DNA of 64,000 bases from an uncultured Acetatifactor sp. Lineage in GTDB: Bacteria > Bacillota > Clostridia > Lachnospirales > Lachnospiraceae. The DNA lies in the NCBI GenBank assembly GCA_910584375.1, contig CAJUAH010000010.1:1-64000 (forward strand). The letters run 5' to 3'. The notes beneath the pieces were generated by a model that was not told the DNA's origin, did not search any database, and saw only the letters and a program-made list of their open reading frames with translations. Made by a program: the position numbers and the translations under genes. Shown in pieces: positions 9,942 through 18,475 of the stretch. The first letter of the stretch is position 1, and every line of letters begins with the position of its first letter.

Positions 9942-11237
9942 ATGAGCAAAAATATAGCAGATCTGACGGCCGCCCAGGAGGGCAATGCGGAGAACGGCAC
10001 CCAAAGTACCGGCACTCTCCAGATCAGCGTAATCTCCTCCGTGGCCTATATTCCCATTGCGGGAGCCACCGTCACCATCTCCTACACCGGTGATTCGGAG
10101 GCCCCCATCGCCACACTGACCACCGACAGTTCGGGGGAGACGGAAGTGATCACCCTGCCCACTCCGCCCCTGTCCTACTCCCTGGACCCGGAGAGCCTGC
10201 AGCAGCCCTATGCGGAGTACAATATTCTGGTTACGGCGGAGGGTTACGAGCCCGTATATGTCACCGGCTCCGAGATGTTCGAGGGGGAACTGTCCCTGCA
10301 GCCCATCCGAATGAACCCCATAGAGATGGAACCCGGACGGGAAGAGAAACGGGTGCCCATTCCCGTACACACCCTGTTCGGCGATTATCCGCCCAAGATT
10401 CCGGAGGATGAGATCAAGCCCATGGCGGAAACCGGGGAGATCGTACTGAGCCGGGTGGTCATACCGGAATATGTCATCGTCCATGACGGTGTACCTTCCG
10501 ATTCCTCCGCTCCCAACTACTGGGTGCGCTACAAGGATTACATCAAAAACGTGGCGTCCTGTGAAATCTACTCCACCTGGCCGGAAGCCACGCTGTACGC
10601 CAATATTCTGGTGATCATGTCCTTCACGCTGAACAGAGTGTACACGGAATGGTATCGAAATCAGGGGTACAATTTCACCATTACCTCCTCCACCGCCTAT
10701 GACCAGAAATGGGTCTACGGGCGCAACACTTTCCAGAATATCGACTTTCTGGTGGACAGCATATTTGCCAATTTCCTGTCCCGTCCGGGAGTCCGCCAGC
10801 CTATTTTTACCTCCTACTGCGACGGGCAGCGGGTCACCTGCTCCGGCCTGAGCCAGTGGGGCTCCAAATATCTGGGAGACCAGGGCTACTCCGCCATCGA
10901 GATCATACGCTACTACTACGGCAACGATATGTATATCAACACTGCCGATGTGATCTCCGGTGTGCCTTCCTCCTGGCCGGGATATTCCCTCACCGTGGGT
11001 TCCTCCGGCGAGAAGGTTCTGCAGTTGCAGAATCAGTTAAACCGCATCGCCCGCAATTACCCCGCCATCCCCGTCATCACTGCCGACGGCATCTATGGCC
11101 CGCTCACCGCAAACGCCGTCCGCACCTTCCAGGGGATCTTCAACCTGCCCCGGACCGGCGTAGTGGACTATCCCACCTGGTACGAGATCTCCGATATCTA
11201 TGTGGGAGTCAGCCGCATTGCGGAGCCCGGACAGTAG
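9942..11237 (+). CDS. SpoIID-like protein with C-terminal peptidoglycan-binding domain
   Basis: 431 residues from ATG 9942 (AAAGG 6 bases upstream; the ATA/ATG choices further upstream lack one). Residues 25-110 resemble a carboxypeptidase-regulatory/prealbumin-like fold. The middle (about 175-330) resembles the SpoIID/LytB domain: KNVASCEIYSTWPEATLYANI, and the diagnostic LSQWGSKYLGDQGYSAIEIIRYYY near its end. Residues 346-420 are a PG_binding_1 domain with VLQLQNQLN and the ADGIYGPLTANAVRTFQ signature. SpoIID relatives are lytic transglycosylases acting on peptidoglycan, but the catalytic glutamate cannot be assigned with certainty here. No classical signal peptide is visible, which is unusual for a wall-acting protein. 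It is divergent from the DUF5717 operon. Confidence 0.75.
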   Translation: MSKNIADLTAAQEGNAENGTQSTGTLQISVISSVAYIPIAGATVTISYTGDSEAPIATLTTDSSGETEVITLPTPPLSYSLDPESLQQPYAEYNILVTAEGYEPVYVTGSEMFEGELSLQPIRMNPIEMEPGREEKRVPIPVHTLFGDYPPKIPEDEIKPMAETGEIVLSRVVIPEYVIVHDGVPSDSSAPNYWVRYKDYIKNVASCEIYSTWPEATLYANILVIMSFTLNRVYTEWYRNQGYNFTITSSTAYDQKWVYGRNTFQNIDFLVDSIFANFLSRPGVRQPIFTSYCDGQRVTCSGLSQWGSKYLGDQGYSAIEIIRYYYGNDMYINTADVISGVPSSWPGYSLTVGSSGEKVLQLQNQLNRIARNYPAIPVITADGIYGPLTANAVRTFQGIFNLPRTGVVDYPTWYEISDIYVGVSRIAEPGQ

Positions 11238-11245
11238 ATTGCCAA

Positions 11246-11277
11246 AAGGGACTCCTGCGTTTCCGCAGCAGTCCCTT
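11246..11277. terminator. Hairpin between convergent genes
   Basis: AAGGGACT (11246-11253) pairs with AGTCCCTT (11270-11277), with an inner CTGCG/CGCAG stem. It sits between the ends of the convergent SpoIID-like and Gfo/Idh genes. The following T content is weak on the plus strand, so it may serve as a bidirectional terminator or only as an mRNA end stabiliser. Confidence 0.6.
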
Positions 11278-11288
11278 CTGCTTTGCCT

Positions 11289-12404
11289 CTACATGCTCTT
11301 TTCATAAAAATGTACGGCGCTCTTCATTATGCCGTCAAAAGTATAGCAGGGTTCCTCTTTCGTGACAGGGAGATTCACTGCCCGCCCGCTGAAACCGGAC
11401 ATATAGATGGCGGTGATGACCTCCACGGTTGCCCTGCCATCCTCCCCGGTGATCAGCGGACGTCCCCCGGTCTCCAGGGCGGTGAGCACATCGTCAATCT
11501 CCCCGGTGTGGCCCTCGTAGGCCAAGTCGGGCAGTTTACGGTAAAAATCCTGTATTTTGTCTATCCGTTCCCGGTTCCCTCCCTGCACGGGGAAACCGTC
11601 CTGCTGGCTACATTCCGCCTTGACATCCCAGGGCTCGGAGATTCTGGCGTCCGCGCACTGCAATACAATCCCCTGCTCCTCCCCGTGGTGTACCACGGAG
11701 CTGGTGATCCGGGCCATGCTGCCGTCCCCGTACCGGAGACAGGCCACGGAGAGATCCTCCACCTCCGCATTGTCGTGCATTACATTGGTCAGCATGGCCA
11801 TTACCGTCCGGGGCATTTTCCCCTCCAGCCAGTTCAGCATATCGATATGATGTACCGCATGGTTCAATGTGGGACCGCCGCCTTCTTTCTCCCAGGTTCC
11901 TCTCCACCAAAGGTCATAATAACGATGCCCTCTCCACCAGTAGGAGTCCACCTGGGCCAGACAGATCTTTCCCGCCAGACCGCTGTCCACCACCTTTTTC
12001 AGTTTGTATACCGGATTTCTGAAACGGTTCTGGGCTATACACGCCAGGGTCACGCGATTGCGTTTCTCTGCCTCCAGCATCCTGTCGCATTCCTCCAGAC
12101 AGGTGGCCATGGGCTTTTCCACCACCACGCTGCACCCTGCGTTCATACTGTCCACGGCAATTTCGCAGTGCATAAAGGGCGGTGTACAGATCAGTACCAG
12201 ATCGATGGAGATACCCGAAGAGACCATGTCCCGGTGATCGGAGAAAATCCGGCAATCCAGCCCATACTTTGTCTGCATGGCCTCCGCCTTTTCGGAGTAT
12301 ATGTCACAGAGCGCCACGATCCGGCATCTGTCCGGAAACGTGAGCAGTCCCTCCACATGCATATTGGCGATACTTCCCGTTCCTGCTATCGCAACATGAA
12401 TCAT
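11289..12404 (-). CDS. Gfo/Idh/MocA family oxidoreductase
   Basis: 371 residues. The Rossmann motif GTGSIANMHVEG (residues 8-19) binds NAD(P); EKPMAT near residue 95 is the family's conserved EKP motif, and the NHAVHHIDMLNWL segment carries the catalytic-region histidines of the GFO_IDH_MocA C-terminal domain. Such enzymes oxidise or isomerise sugars, inositols and amino sugars. It is the last gene of the uptake locus (AraC, two permeases, binding protein), so the substrate is likely the imported sugar or its derivative. Good ribosome binding site GGAGGACATAGGAA. The exact substrate cannot be read from sequence. A hairpin terminator lies between it and the binding-protein gene, so it may need its own promoter or readthrough. 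Confidence 0.85.
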   Translation of the reverse strand: MIHVAIAGTGSIANMHVEGLLTFPDRCRIVALCDIYSEKAEAMQTKYGLDCRIFSDHRDMVSSGISIDLVLICTPPFMHCEIAVDSMNAGCSVVVEKPMATCLEECDRMLEAEKRNRVTLACIAQNRFRNPVYKLKKVVDSGLAGKICLAQVDSYWWRGHRYYDLWWRGTWEKEGGGPTLNHAVHHIDMLNWLEGKMPRTVMAMLTNVMHDNAEVEDLSVACLRYGDGSMARITSSVVHHGEEQGIVLQCADARISEPWDVKAECSQQDGFPVQGGNRERIDKIQDFYRKLPDLAYEGHTGEIDDVLTALETGGRPLITGEDGRATVEVITAIYMSGFSGRAVNLPVTKEEPCYTFDGIMKSAVHFYEKSM

Positions 12405-12484
12405 TTCCTATGTCCTCCGTTCCCCTTCTTCCCTCTCAGTGCGCATGAATGGGCACGCCGCGGCGCTGCCTGTTTATTGCAGAA

Positions 12485-12512
12485 ACAGGCCCCTTTATCC
12501 AAAGAGGCCTGT
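12485..12512 (-). terminator. Rho-independent terminator after the solute-binding protein gene
   Basis: ACAGGCC (12485-12491) pairs with GGCCTGT (12506-12512), extended by CTTT/AAAG, followed on the minus strand by TTTCTGC. It probably ends most transcripts of the binding-protein gene before the dehydrogenase. Confidence 0.65.
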
Positions 12513-12530
12513 CTGGACTAAACTGTTCTG

Positions 12531-14225
12531 TTATTTGCCCACATGCTCGGTGCGCTCGTCAACGATGGTCTGTGCGCCCGCGTTCTTCAACTCTTCCATG
12601 TATTTGTCATATGTCTCCTCGAACTGATCTTCGGGACATGTGATACACATAACCTGATACTCATCCTTTACCAGATTGAGATCCGTGATCAATTCCGGCG
12701 TGGAAGGAGAAGTGTAGGTGGAATCATGATTCAGCGTTCCCACCATGGCGTTTTCATAGTTGGCTACCACATGATCCTCATAGCCCGGAGCCTCTTTCGC
12801 GGTACAGGCATTGAAATCGTCCACTGTAGCGAAGTAACCCTGATTACCTACCAGGAAGATGTCGGCACGAATCCAGTCTTTGTCCTTGGTATTGTACTCG
12901 GCGTCCTTCACAACGGGCACGCCGTTGCTGTCATAGTCGTAGTGCTCGCCCTCGAAACCGTGGTACAGCACATGTCCGCCCTCTTTGGTACACATCCAAT
13001 CCAGATAGGTCATGCAGGCTTCAACAGTCTCCGCGTCCGCTGTCAGAGGACAGAAAGCGATCAGACCGCCGGATGCATATGTAGCGCTGTACTGTTGTCC
13101 GTCGTTGACATTCTTGAGAGGCGGAATGGAGATGATATCCGCGCCCGGATCGTTTTCCTGCAGAGTCTTCAGCAGGGAACCTCTCATTACGTCCACGCTG
13201 CCGTTTACGGCGTACTCAAAGCCGGCTGCCGCACCGGTAACGATCAGACTCTTGAAATTATCCTCGGACAGTGTATAATACTCCTGATCCAGCAGACCGT
13301 TGTTGTACATCTTGTTCATGAAACGGTAGTAGTCACGCATACCCTCGTCATAATAGTCCTGAATAGCGTCCTCTGTGCTGGCGATCTCTACCTTGTCGGG
13401 ATCTCCGGCAATCTTGGAAAATGCCATTCTCAGGTTCCAGGCGTTCCAGATAAGCATACCGCGCACATCCGTTCTGTTATCCGGATTGTTCTTGGTCATC
13501 TGTTCTACTACGTTATAGAACTCATCAGGCGTGGTGGGCACGCTCAGGCCAAGATCATCCAGCCAGTCTTTTCTGAGGCAGATATTGTCCTTGGCTGTCG
13601 TAGCGCGTTTTGCCACGATACCGTACAATTTGCCGTCCGGGTTTCTGCCGATGTCAAGTACTTCCTGACCCAAGTATTCCTTCATGTTCAGCGCCTGGTC
13701 CGGGCCGTCGATAAACTCGGACAGATCCCAGATACCGCCCTGGTTGAAATAATCTTCCGCGTAGGCGTATGTGTAGGTCAGCGTCAGATCGGGAGCGGTC
13801 TGGCCCGCTACCATACTCTGCATCTTTGTAACCTCGTCCCATCTGGGCACGGGCACAAATTCCACGTTGATGCCTACCTTGTTCATCTCCTGGTTCACAT
13901 ACTCCGTCCACTTGTTCTCCGTGATTGTAGAGCCGTCCGGCGCGTTACTCCTGTCAAACAGTTCCACCGTAATGGTCACATTGTCAAAAGTCTTGGAGCC
14001 GTAGGTGGTCTGGTACTTGCTGGCTTCTGCCTGCCCTCCCTGATTTTCCTGGCCCCCCTGCGTGTCGTTTCCTCCGGCGGGTTCCGAAGACTGCGCCACA
14101 GACTGATTGTCTCCGCCTCCGGCGGTGTTGGAACTCTCTCCGCTGCCCGGCTCGTTGCCGCAGCCAACCAGAGTCGCTGTCAGCAAAGATACCGCCAGCA
14201 TGCATGAAATTACTTTTTTCTTCAC
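12531..14225 (-). CDS. Extracellular solute-binding lipoprotein (LplA-like)
   Basis: 564 residues, GTG start with GGGAGG 8 bases upstream. The N-terminus is a lipoprotein signal (MKKKVISCMLAVSLLTATLV then G-Cys22), followed by a Gly/Ser/Gln-rich linker to about residue 75 and a family 1-like solute-binding domain with VTITVELFDRSN, GQTAPDLTLTYTYAYAEDYF, and YSATYASGGLIAFCPL. Its size (about 560 residues) and partner permeases match LplA/YtcQ-type binding proteins that take up oligosaccharides using a shared ATPase encoded elsewhere; no ATPase gene lies here. It follows the permease genes after a 108-base spacer holding a hairpin, a layout that often raises binding-protein yield over permeases. 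Confidence 0.9.
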   Translation of the reverse strand: MKKKVISCMLAVSLLTATLVGCGNEPGSGESSNTAGGGDNQSVAQSSEPAGGNDTQGGQENQGGQAEASKYQTTYGSKTFDNVTITVELFDRSNAPDGSTITENKWTEYVNQEMNKVGINVEFVPVPRWDEVTKMQSMVAGQTAPDLTLTYTYAYAEDYFNQGGIWDLSEFIDGPDQALNMKEYLGQEVLDIGRNPDGKLYGIVAKRATTAKDNICLRKDWLDDLGLSVPTTPDEFYNVVEQMTKNNPDNRTDVRGMLIWNAWNLRMAFSKIAGDPDKVEIASTEDAIQDYYDEGMRDYYRFMNKMYNNGLLDQEYYTLSEDNFKSLIVTGAAAGFEYAVNGSVDVMRGSLLKTLQENDPGADIISIPPLKNVNDGQQYSATYASGGLIAFCPLTADAETVEACMTYLDWMCTKEGGHVLYHGFEGEHYDYDSNGVPVVKDAEYNTKDKDWIRADIFLVGNQGYFATVDDFNACTAKEAPGYEDHVVANYENAMVGTLNHDSTYTSPSTPELITDLNLVKDEYQVMCITCPEDQFEETYDKYMEELKNAGAQTIVDERTEHVGK

Positions 14226-14263
14226 AATACTTCCTCCCTTTCTTAAGAGTTACTTTTGTTTTA

Positions 14264-14299
14264 CGGTTCCGCTCCCCCTGTTTCCGAAGGGGCGAACCG
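14264..14299 (-). promoter_or_regulatory. Intercistronic hairpin upstream of the binding-protein gene
   Basis: CGGTTC (14264-14269) pairs with GAACCG (14294-14299), with inner GC and CCCC/GGGG pairing. It lies between the lplC-type permease stop and the binding-protein start and has no U-run, which suggests RNA processing or 3'/5' stabilisation rather than termination. Confidence 0.45.
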
Positions 14300-14333
14300 C
14301 AGTATCTATAATGAACGCCTTGAGGGCATTTCA

Positions 14334-15203
14334 TTATCCTTTTACAGAACCTACCATAACGCCCTTGACAAAGTATTTTTGCAGCCAGGGGTATACGATC
14401 AGGATCGGGATCGTGGACACGGCCACGGTAGCCATCTTCAGAGACTGGGTCATTACCTGGGTGCCAAGCCCTTCCAGATTTACCCCGGAATTGTTCAGTT
14501 CCTCACCGAACAGCAGGCTCCTTAAGCGCAGCTGCAAAGTGTACTTGTTGGGATCCTGTATGTACAGCAATGCGTCAAAATAAGTGTTCCAGTAACCCAC
14601 TGCGTAAAACAGCCCGATAGTGGCAATGATCGGCAGTGACAGCGGCAGCACGATCTTAATCAGCACCTGCATGTAGGAAGCGCCGTCGATCCGGGCTGCC
14701 TCCTCCAGGCTTTCCGGCAGATTCCTGAAAAATGTCCGCATCACGATAAAGTTAAAAACGTTCACCGCCTGGGGAATAAACAGCGCTCCCAGGGTATCGT
14801 ACAGCCCCACGCCCTTTACCACCAGAAATGTGGGAATCATGCCGCCTCCGAAGTACATGGTAAAGAGAATCAGCCCCGTGAGAAACTTTCTTCCCGGCAG
14901 ATCGCTCCGGGACAGAGCATATGAGGCAAAAATTGTGAGGATCAGGCTCAGAGCCGTACCCAGCACCGTCACCAGCACCGTGGTGCGCATGGAGTTCCAG
15001 ATCTGCGTCTTACCCAATATCTGCTGGTAGGCGCTCAGGGTAAAATCAATGGGGTAAAATGTGACTCTCCCCGACAGTACCGCGTTATATCCACTCAGAG
15101 AGTAGGCAATCACATTCAGGAAGGGATACAGGCAGACAAAAGCCAGCACCACCAAGAGTATGTAATTTATCACCTTTCCCACCGTTATCTTTTTCTTCTT
15201 CAT
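14334..15203 (-). CDS. Carbohydrate ABC transporter permease, LplC/YtcP type
   Basis: 289 residues with six predicted membrane helices beginning with INYILLVVLAFVCLYPFLNV. The binding-protein-dependent transport signature EAARIDGASYMQVLIKIVLPLSLP (from about residue 189; EAA loop) contacts the ATPase. The C-terminus VKGVMVGSVKG is typical of YtcP/LplC proteins. It lies 12 bases after the partner permease and has AAAGGAG upstream. Together with LplB and the lipoprotein it forms an importer for a poly- or oligosaccharide; the ATP-hydrolysing subunit must come from elsewhere in the genome. Confidence 0.9.
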   Translation of the reverse strand: MKKKKITVGKVINYILLVVLAFVCLYPFLNVIAYSLSGYNAVLSGRVTFYPIDFTLSAYQQILGKTQIWNSMRTTVLVTVLGTALSLILTIFASYALSRSDLPGRKFLTGLILFTMYFGGGMIPTFLVVKGVGLYDTLGALFIPQAVNVFNFIVMRTFFRNLPESLEEAARIDGASYMQVLIKIVLPLSLPIIATIGLFYAVGYWNTYFDALLYIQDPNKYTLQLRLRSLLFGEELNNSGVNLEGLGTQVMTQSLKMATVAVSTIPILIVYPWLQKYFVKGVMVGSVKG

Positions 15204-15215
15204 AATACGCTCCTT

Positions 15216-16148
15216 TTATATGATTCCGTCTTCCCCGATGGCTTTGGCAAATTTATCCGCCGCCAGCAGGATGATAATATTGATCACGGACTGGAACAGG
15301 CCGATCGCCGTGGAGTCGCTGTATTTTGCCCGCTCGATACCCAGTCGGTATGTGTAAGTACTGATAACCTCAGACACGCCCATGACTTTCTTGTTGCCCA
15401 GCAACAGCGGAGCGTCCAGACCGATGGTCATCATCTTGGAGATCTGGAGGATCAGCATAGTCACGATCACCGACTTAATGGAGGGCAATGTGATATAGAT
15501 CAGCCGCTGGAACTTGGTGGCGCCGTCCAGATAGGCCGCCTCGTACAGGCTCTCATCCACCCCGGTAAGGGCTGCCAGATAGATGATGGTTCCCCAGCCG
15601 ATCTCCTTCCAGACATTACAGATGACATAGGTGAACACCCACCAGGCGTTGTTGCTCAGAAACGGCACGGAGTCTATCCCCAGCGTATTCAGGATGTGAT
15701 TGACCGTGCCTCCCTGCATGGAAAAAAGGTTCGTCGCGATACCGGCCACCACCACCCAGGAGATGAAATGGGGCAGGTACAGGATCGACTGCGTGACCTT
15801 TTTGAACTTGGTGCTCATCACCTCGTTGAGCATCAGCGACACGATAATCGTCAAAGGGAAACTGACCAGCAAAGTGAGCACATTCAACAGCAGCGTGTTC
15901 TTGATCGCTTCCCAGAAGTTCTTGTTCTTCAGGATCTTTTCAAACACCTCCAGGCCGCACCAGGGACTGTCCAGAACGCCTTTGAACACATTGTAATCCT
16001 TAAAGGCAATGGTCACTCCGTACATAGGTACATACTTGAAAATGATATAGTAGGCCATCACTGGCAGCAGCATCAGGTACATCCACTTGTAGTTCCACAT
16101 TTTTACAAGCGTCCTGTTGGGCCTTTTTCCGGTAACACTTTTACTCAT
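15216..16148 (-). CDS. Carbohydrate ABC transporter permease, LplB type
   Basis: 310 residues, six predicted membrane helices (first YLMLLPVMAYYIIFKYVPMYG). The EAA loop YEAAYLDGATKFQRLIYITL is present, as is the family-typical VTIAFKDYNVFKG after helix 1. Strong ribosome binding site AAGGAGGCACAAG. It is the first gene of the transporter operon and is preceded by an 18-base motif shared with the promoter region of the AraC gene next to it, so AraC control is likely. Confidence 0.9.
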   Translation of the reverse strand: MSKSVTGKRPNRTLVKMWNYKWMYLMLLPVMAYYIIFKYVPMYGVTIAFKDYNVFKGVLDSPWCGLEVFEKILKNKNFWEAIKNTLLLNVLTLLVSFPLTIIVSLMLNEVMSTKFKKVTQSILYLPHFISWVVVAGIATNLFSMQGGTVNHILNTLGIDSVPFLSNNAWWVFTYVICNVWKEIGWGTIIYLAALTGVDESLYEAAYLDGATKFQRLIYITLPSIKSVIVTMLILQISKMMTIGLDAPLLLGNKKVMGVSEVISTYTYRLGIERAKYSDSTAIGLFQSVINIIILLAADKFAKAIGEDGII

Positions 16149-16230
16149 CTTGTGCCTCCTTTGTCTATTTTGTACACACTTAAACTATATCACACTCTTT
16201 CTTTGTGCATCTACACATTATAGGTTCACT

Positions 16231-16248
16231 TTTTTAGCGAAATGCGAC
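16231..16248 (-). promoter_or_regulatory. Candidate AraC-type operator upstream of the permease operon
   Basis: The 18-base sequence TTTTTAGCGAAATGCGAC differs at only two positions from TTTATAGCGAAATGCAAC at 17239-17256 upstream of the AraC gene. Both copies have the same orientation to their genes and lie 83 and 92 bases before the start codons. A TATAAT-like -10 follows (16219-16224) with a poor -35, as expected for an activated promoter. Confidence 0.55.
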
Positions 16249-16256
16249 ATATAAAA

Positions 16257-16285
16257 TGCTGACATGCATAAATCACATGTCAGCA
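16257..16285 (-). terminator. Terminator of the AraC regulator gene
   Basis: TGCTGACATG (16257-16266) pairs perfectly with CATGTCAGCA (16276-16285); on the minus strand TTTTATAT follows. It isolates the regulator transcript from the permease promoter just downstream. Confidence 0.75.
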
Positions 16286-16292
16286 CACCTTC

Positions 16293-17147
16293 CTACCTGT
16301 TTTCCATCTGGTATTTCTTGGGAGACATCCCCACCTGTTTTGAAAAAGTTCTGGAGAAATTGGAGTAACTGTTAAAGCCTGTCATCTCGCACGCATTGCA
16401 GGGCGATACCCCTTCCCGTAACAGCTTGCAGGACAGCATGACCTTCTTGGCAATGATAAAATTCTGAAGGGAGATGCCCGTGATCCGCTTAAACCGCCTG
16501 CTGATATAAGTCCCGTTGTAGTGCAGATTTTCCTCCAGGCATTTCAGCGTGATCTCCTCCGTCAGGTGATTTTCGATGTAGTTAAATGTCTCCATCACCA
16601 GCCCGGGCATGATCTGCGCGCGGGGAAGGATATCCTGATCCAGAAAATGGCGGTTTACCGTAACCATGATCTGTTTCAGATAAGCGTCCGACAGAATTTC
16701 ATCCCCCGGCTGTCTGCGCAGAAGGCTCTCCTGGAGGGAACGGGCATAGACGTCCAAACGCATCATCTCCTCTTCCGACAGGTGTATAACATTCAGCGGG
16801 CTCCGGGAATTGCGCCGGAAACAAGTCAGCAGATCGGTCTGCCCGCTGGAGGCTCCCTCCAGCACATAGCGCTTGACATTGACCACTATGCGGTCATAGA
16901 TTCCCTTGGTGATCACCTCCACCCGGTGGAAATCCAGTTCGTCTATACATACCAGATCTCCTCTTTTCAGCCTGTTGCCCCCATATTCTGTATAAAGGTT
17001 TACGATGCCTCCCAGAACCAGAAGAACCTCGTATCCGTCGTGGTTGTGCATATCCATGGAATAGTCCACAACATCTGTGATTGTCTTGCATTCGCACTGG
17101 ATTTCCGCATCCAATGCGGTAAATTTTTTCTTTGCGTCATGTCCCAT
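16293..17147 (-). CDS. AraC family transcriptional regulator
   Basis: 284 residues. The N-terminal 120 residues form a cupin-like effector domain (SMDMHNHDGYEVLLVLGG, LKRGDLVCIDELDFHRVE). The C-terminal 100 residues carry the two helix-turn-helix motifs of AraC: LKCLEENLHYNGTYISRRFK and the signature ACEMTGFNSYSNFSRTFSKQ followed by GMSPKKYQ. The ribosome binding site is ACGGAGAAGAC. It sits immediately upstream of the LplB/LplC operon in the same direction and is separated from it by its own terminator. Most likely it activates the uptake genes in response to a sugar; the shared 18-base motif supports this and suggests autoregulation. Confidence 0.92.
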   Translation of the reverse strand: MGHDAKKKFTALDAEIQCECKTITDVVDYSMDMHNHDGYEVLLVLGGIVNLYTEYGGNRLKRGDLVCIDELDFHRVEVITKGIYDRIVVNVKRYVLEGASSGQTDLLTCFRRNSRSPLNVIHLSEEEMMRLDVYARSLQESLLRRQPGDEILSDAYLKQIMVTVNRHFLDQDILPRAQIMPGLVMETFNYIENHLTEEITLKCLEENLHYNGTYISRRFKRITGISLQNFIIAKKVMLSCKLLREGVSPCNACEMTGFNSYSNFSRTFSKQVGMSPKKYQMENR

Positions 17148-17238
17148 CTCGTCTTCTCCGTATATTATGTACCTGCTATGACTTATATTTTCAACATATC
17201 ATATACTTTTTATACGCAACAACACGATATATGACATA

Positions 17239-17256
17239 TTTATAGCGAAATGCAAC
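17239..17256 (-). promoter_or_regulatory. Candidate AraC-type operator upstream of the regulator gene
   Basis: TTTATAGCGAAATGCAAC, 16 of 18 identical to the copy upstream of the permease operon at 16231-16248. It is embedded in AT-rich DNA 92 bases before the regulator start codon. Confidence 0.5.
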
Positions 17257-17337
17257 TTTTTTAAGAAATTTATCTTTAATTCCAGCGATTTTTCATATTA
17301 TTTTACAATATTTAGCAAATAAATCATGCAAAAAAAT

Positions 17338-17366
17338 GTATCCCGGCGGTTAGGGCGCCGGGATAC
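17338..17366 (-). terminator. Terminator of the butyrate operon
   Basis: GTATCCCGGCG (17338-17348) pairs perfectly over 11 bases with CGCCGGGATAC (17356-17366); on the minus strand a run of seven T follows after CA. A strong intrinsic terminator 42 bases after the etfA stop. Confidence 0.9.
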
Positions 17367-17407
17367 AACTCTGTTTATCTCTGTCTGTTCCGTTTCAGGG
17401 GTTCAGA

Positions 17408-18451
17408 CTATTTCTCAGCCATGGCAGTCCTGAGCGCAGCCGTCAACTGGGGCACGATCTTGTTCAGGTCGCCCACCACGCCGTAGTCGGCCACGTCAAA
17501 GATGGGAGCGTCCTCATCCTTGTTGATGGCTACGATGATATCGGACTCCTCCATACCGGCCACATGCTGAATGGCGCCGGAGATACCGATGGCAAAGTAG
17601 ATCTGGGGACGAACCGTCTTTCCCGTCTGACCCACCTGCAGATCCTTGGGTTTCCAGCCGCTGTCCACCACCGCGCGGGAGCAGGATACAGTGCCGCCCA
17701 TAACCTCCGCAAGCTCTTCCAGAATCTTAAAGTTCTCCGGGCTGCCCACGCCGCGGCCGCCGGATACCAGCACTTTGGCGTCCATGATATCCACGGTGTC
17801 GGACACGGCCTTTACCACTTCCTTGATCGTCACATATCTGTTGTTGGGCGTAAATCCGGGATTGAACTCCTCGACCACTGCCTTCGCGCCTTTAATCGGC
17901 TCGATCTTCTGCATAACGCCGGGACGGACGGTGGCCATCTGGGGCCGGTTGTCCGGGCAGGCGATGGTGGCGATGGTGTTGCCGCCGAAAGCCGGACGGG
18001 TCATCAGCAGCTGATTGTGTTTCTGCTCCTGGCCCGGAATGGGGTTCAGCGGGAAATCGCCGATCTCCAACACGGTACAGTCCGCAGTCAGACCGGTAGC
18101 CACTCTGGCGGATACGGTAGGACCCAGATCACGACCGATGGCTGTTGCGCCTACCAGCACGATCTCCGGCTTGTACTGATTGATAACGGACGCCAGCGCA
18201 TGGGCATAGGGCTCGGTTCTGTAGTCTTTCAGCTCCGGGTCATCCACCAGGATCACCTTGTCGGCTCCATACTCGGCCAGGGAATCGGCCAAACCTCTGA
18301 CATCGGAACCGATCAGCACTGCCGTCACTTCTGTGTTCAGAGCCGCTGCCAGTTCCTTACCTTTTCCAAGTAATTCATATGCGATACCGCTGATCACGTT
18401 GTCTACCTGCTGGGCAAACACGTATACTCCTTTATATTCTTCTAAATTCAT
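17408..18451 (-). CDS. etfA: Electron transfer flavoprotein subunit alpha
   Basis: 347 residues. The C-terminal FAD-binding domain shows the EtfA pattern: SGGRGVGSPENFKILEELA, then SRAVVDSGWKPKDLQVGQTG and IYFAIGISGAIQHVAGM with INKDEDAPIFDVADYGVVGDL. The N-terminal half is the ETF Rossmann-like domain. EtfA pairs with EtfB and the butyryl-CoA dehydrogenase; in clostridial butyrate producers this complex couples NADH oxidation to crotonyl-CoA and ferredoxin reduction by flavin-based bifurcation. It is the last gene of the operon, 24 bases after etfB, with GGAGGTAAACC upstream. Confidence 0.95.
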   Translation of the reverse strand: MNLEEYKGVYVFAQQVDNVISGIAYELLGKGKELAAALNTEVTAVLIGSDVRGLADSLAEYGADKVILVDDPELKDYRTEPYAHALASVINQYKPEIVLVGATAIGRDLGPTVSARVATGLTADCTVLEIGDFPLNPIPGQEQKHNQLLMTRPAFGGNTIATIACPDNRPQMATVRPGVMQKIEPIKGAKAVVEEFNPGFTPNNRYVTIKEVVKAVSDTVDIMDAKVLVSGGRGVGSPENFKILEELAEVMGGTVSCSRAVVDSGWKPKDLQVGQTGKTVRPQIYFAIGISGAIQHVAGMEESDIIVAINKDEDAPIFDVADYGVVGDLNKIVPQLTAALRTAMAEK

Positions 18452-18475
18452 GGTTTGGTTTACCTCCTAATTTCC

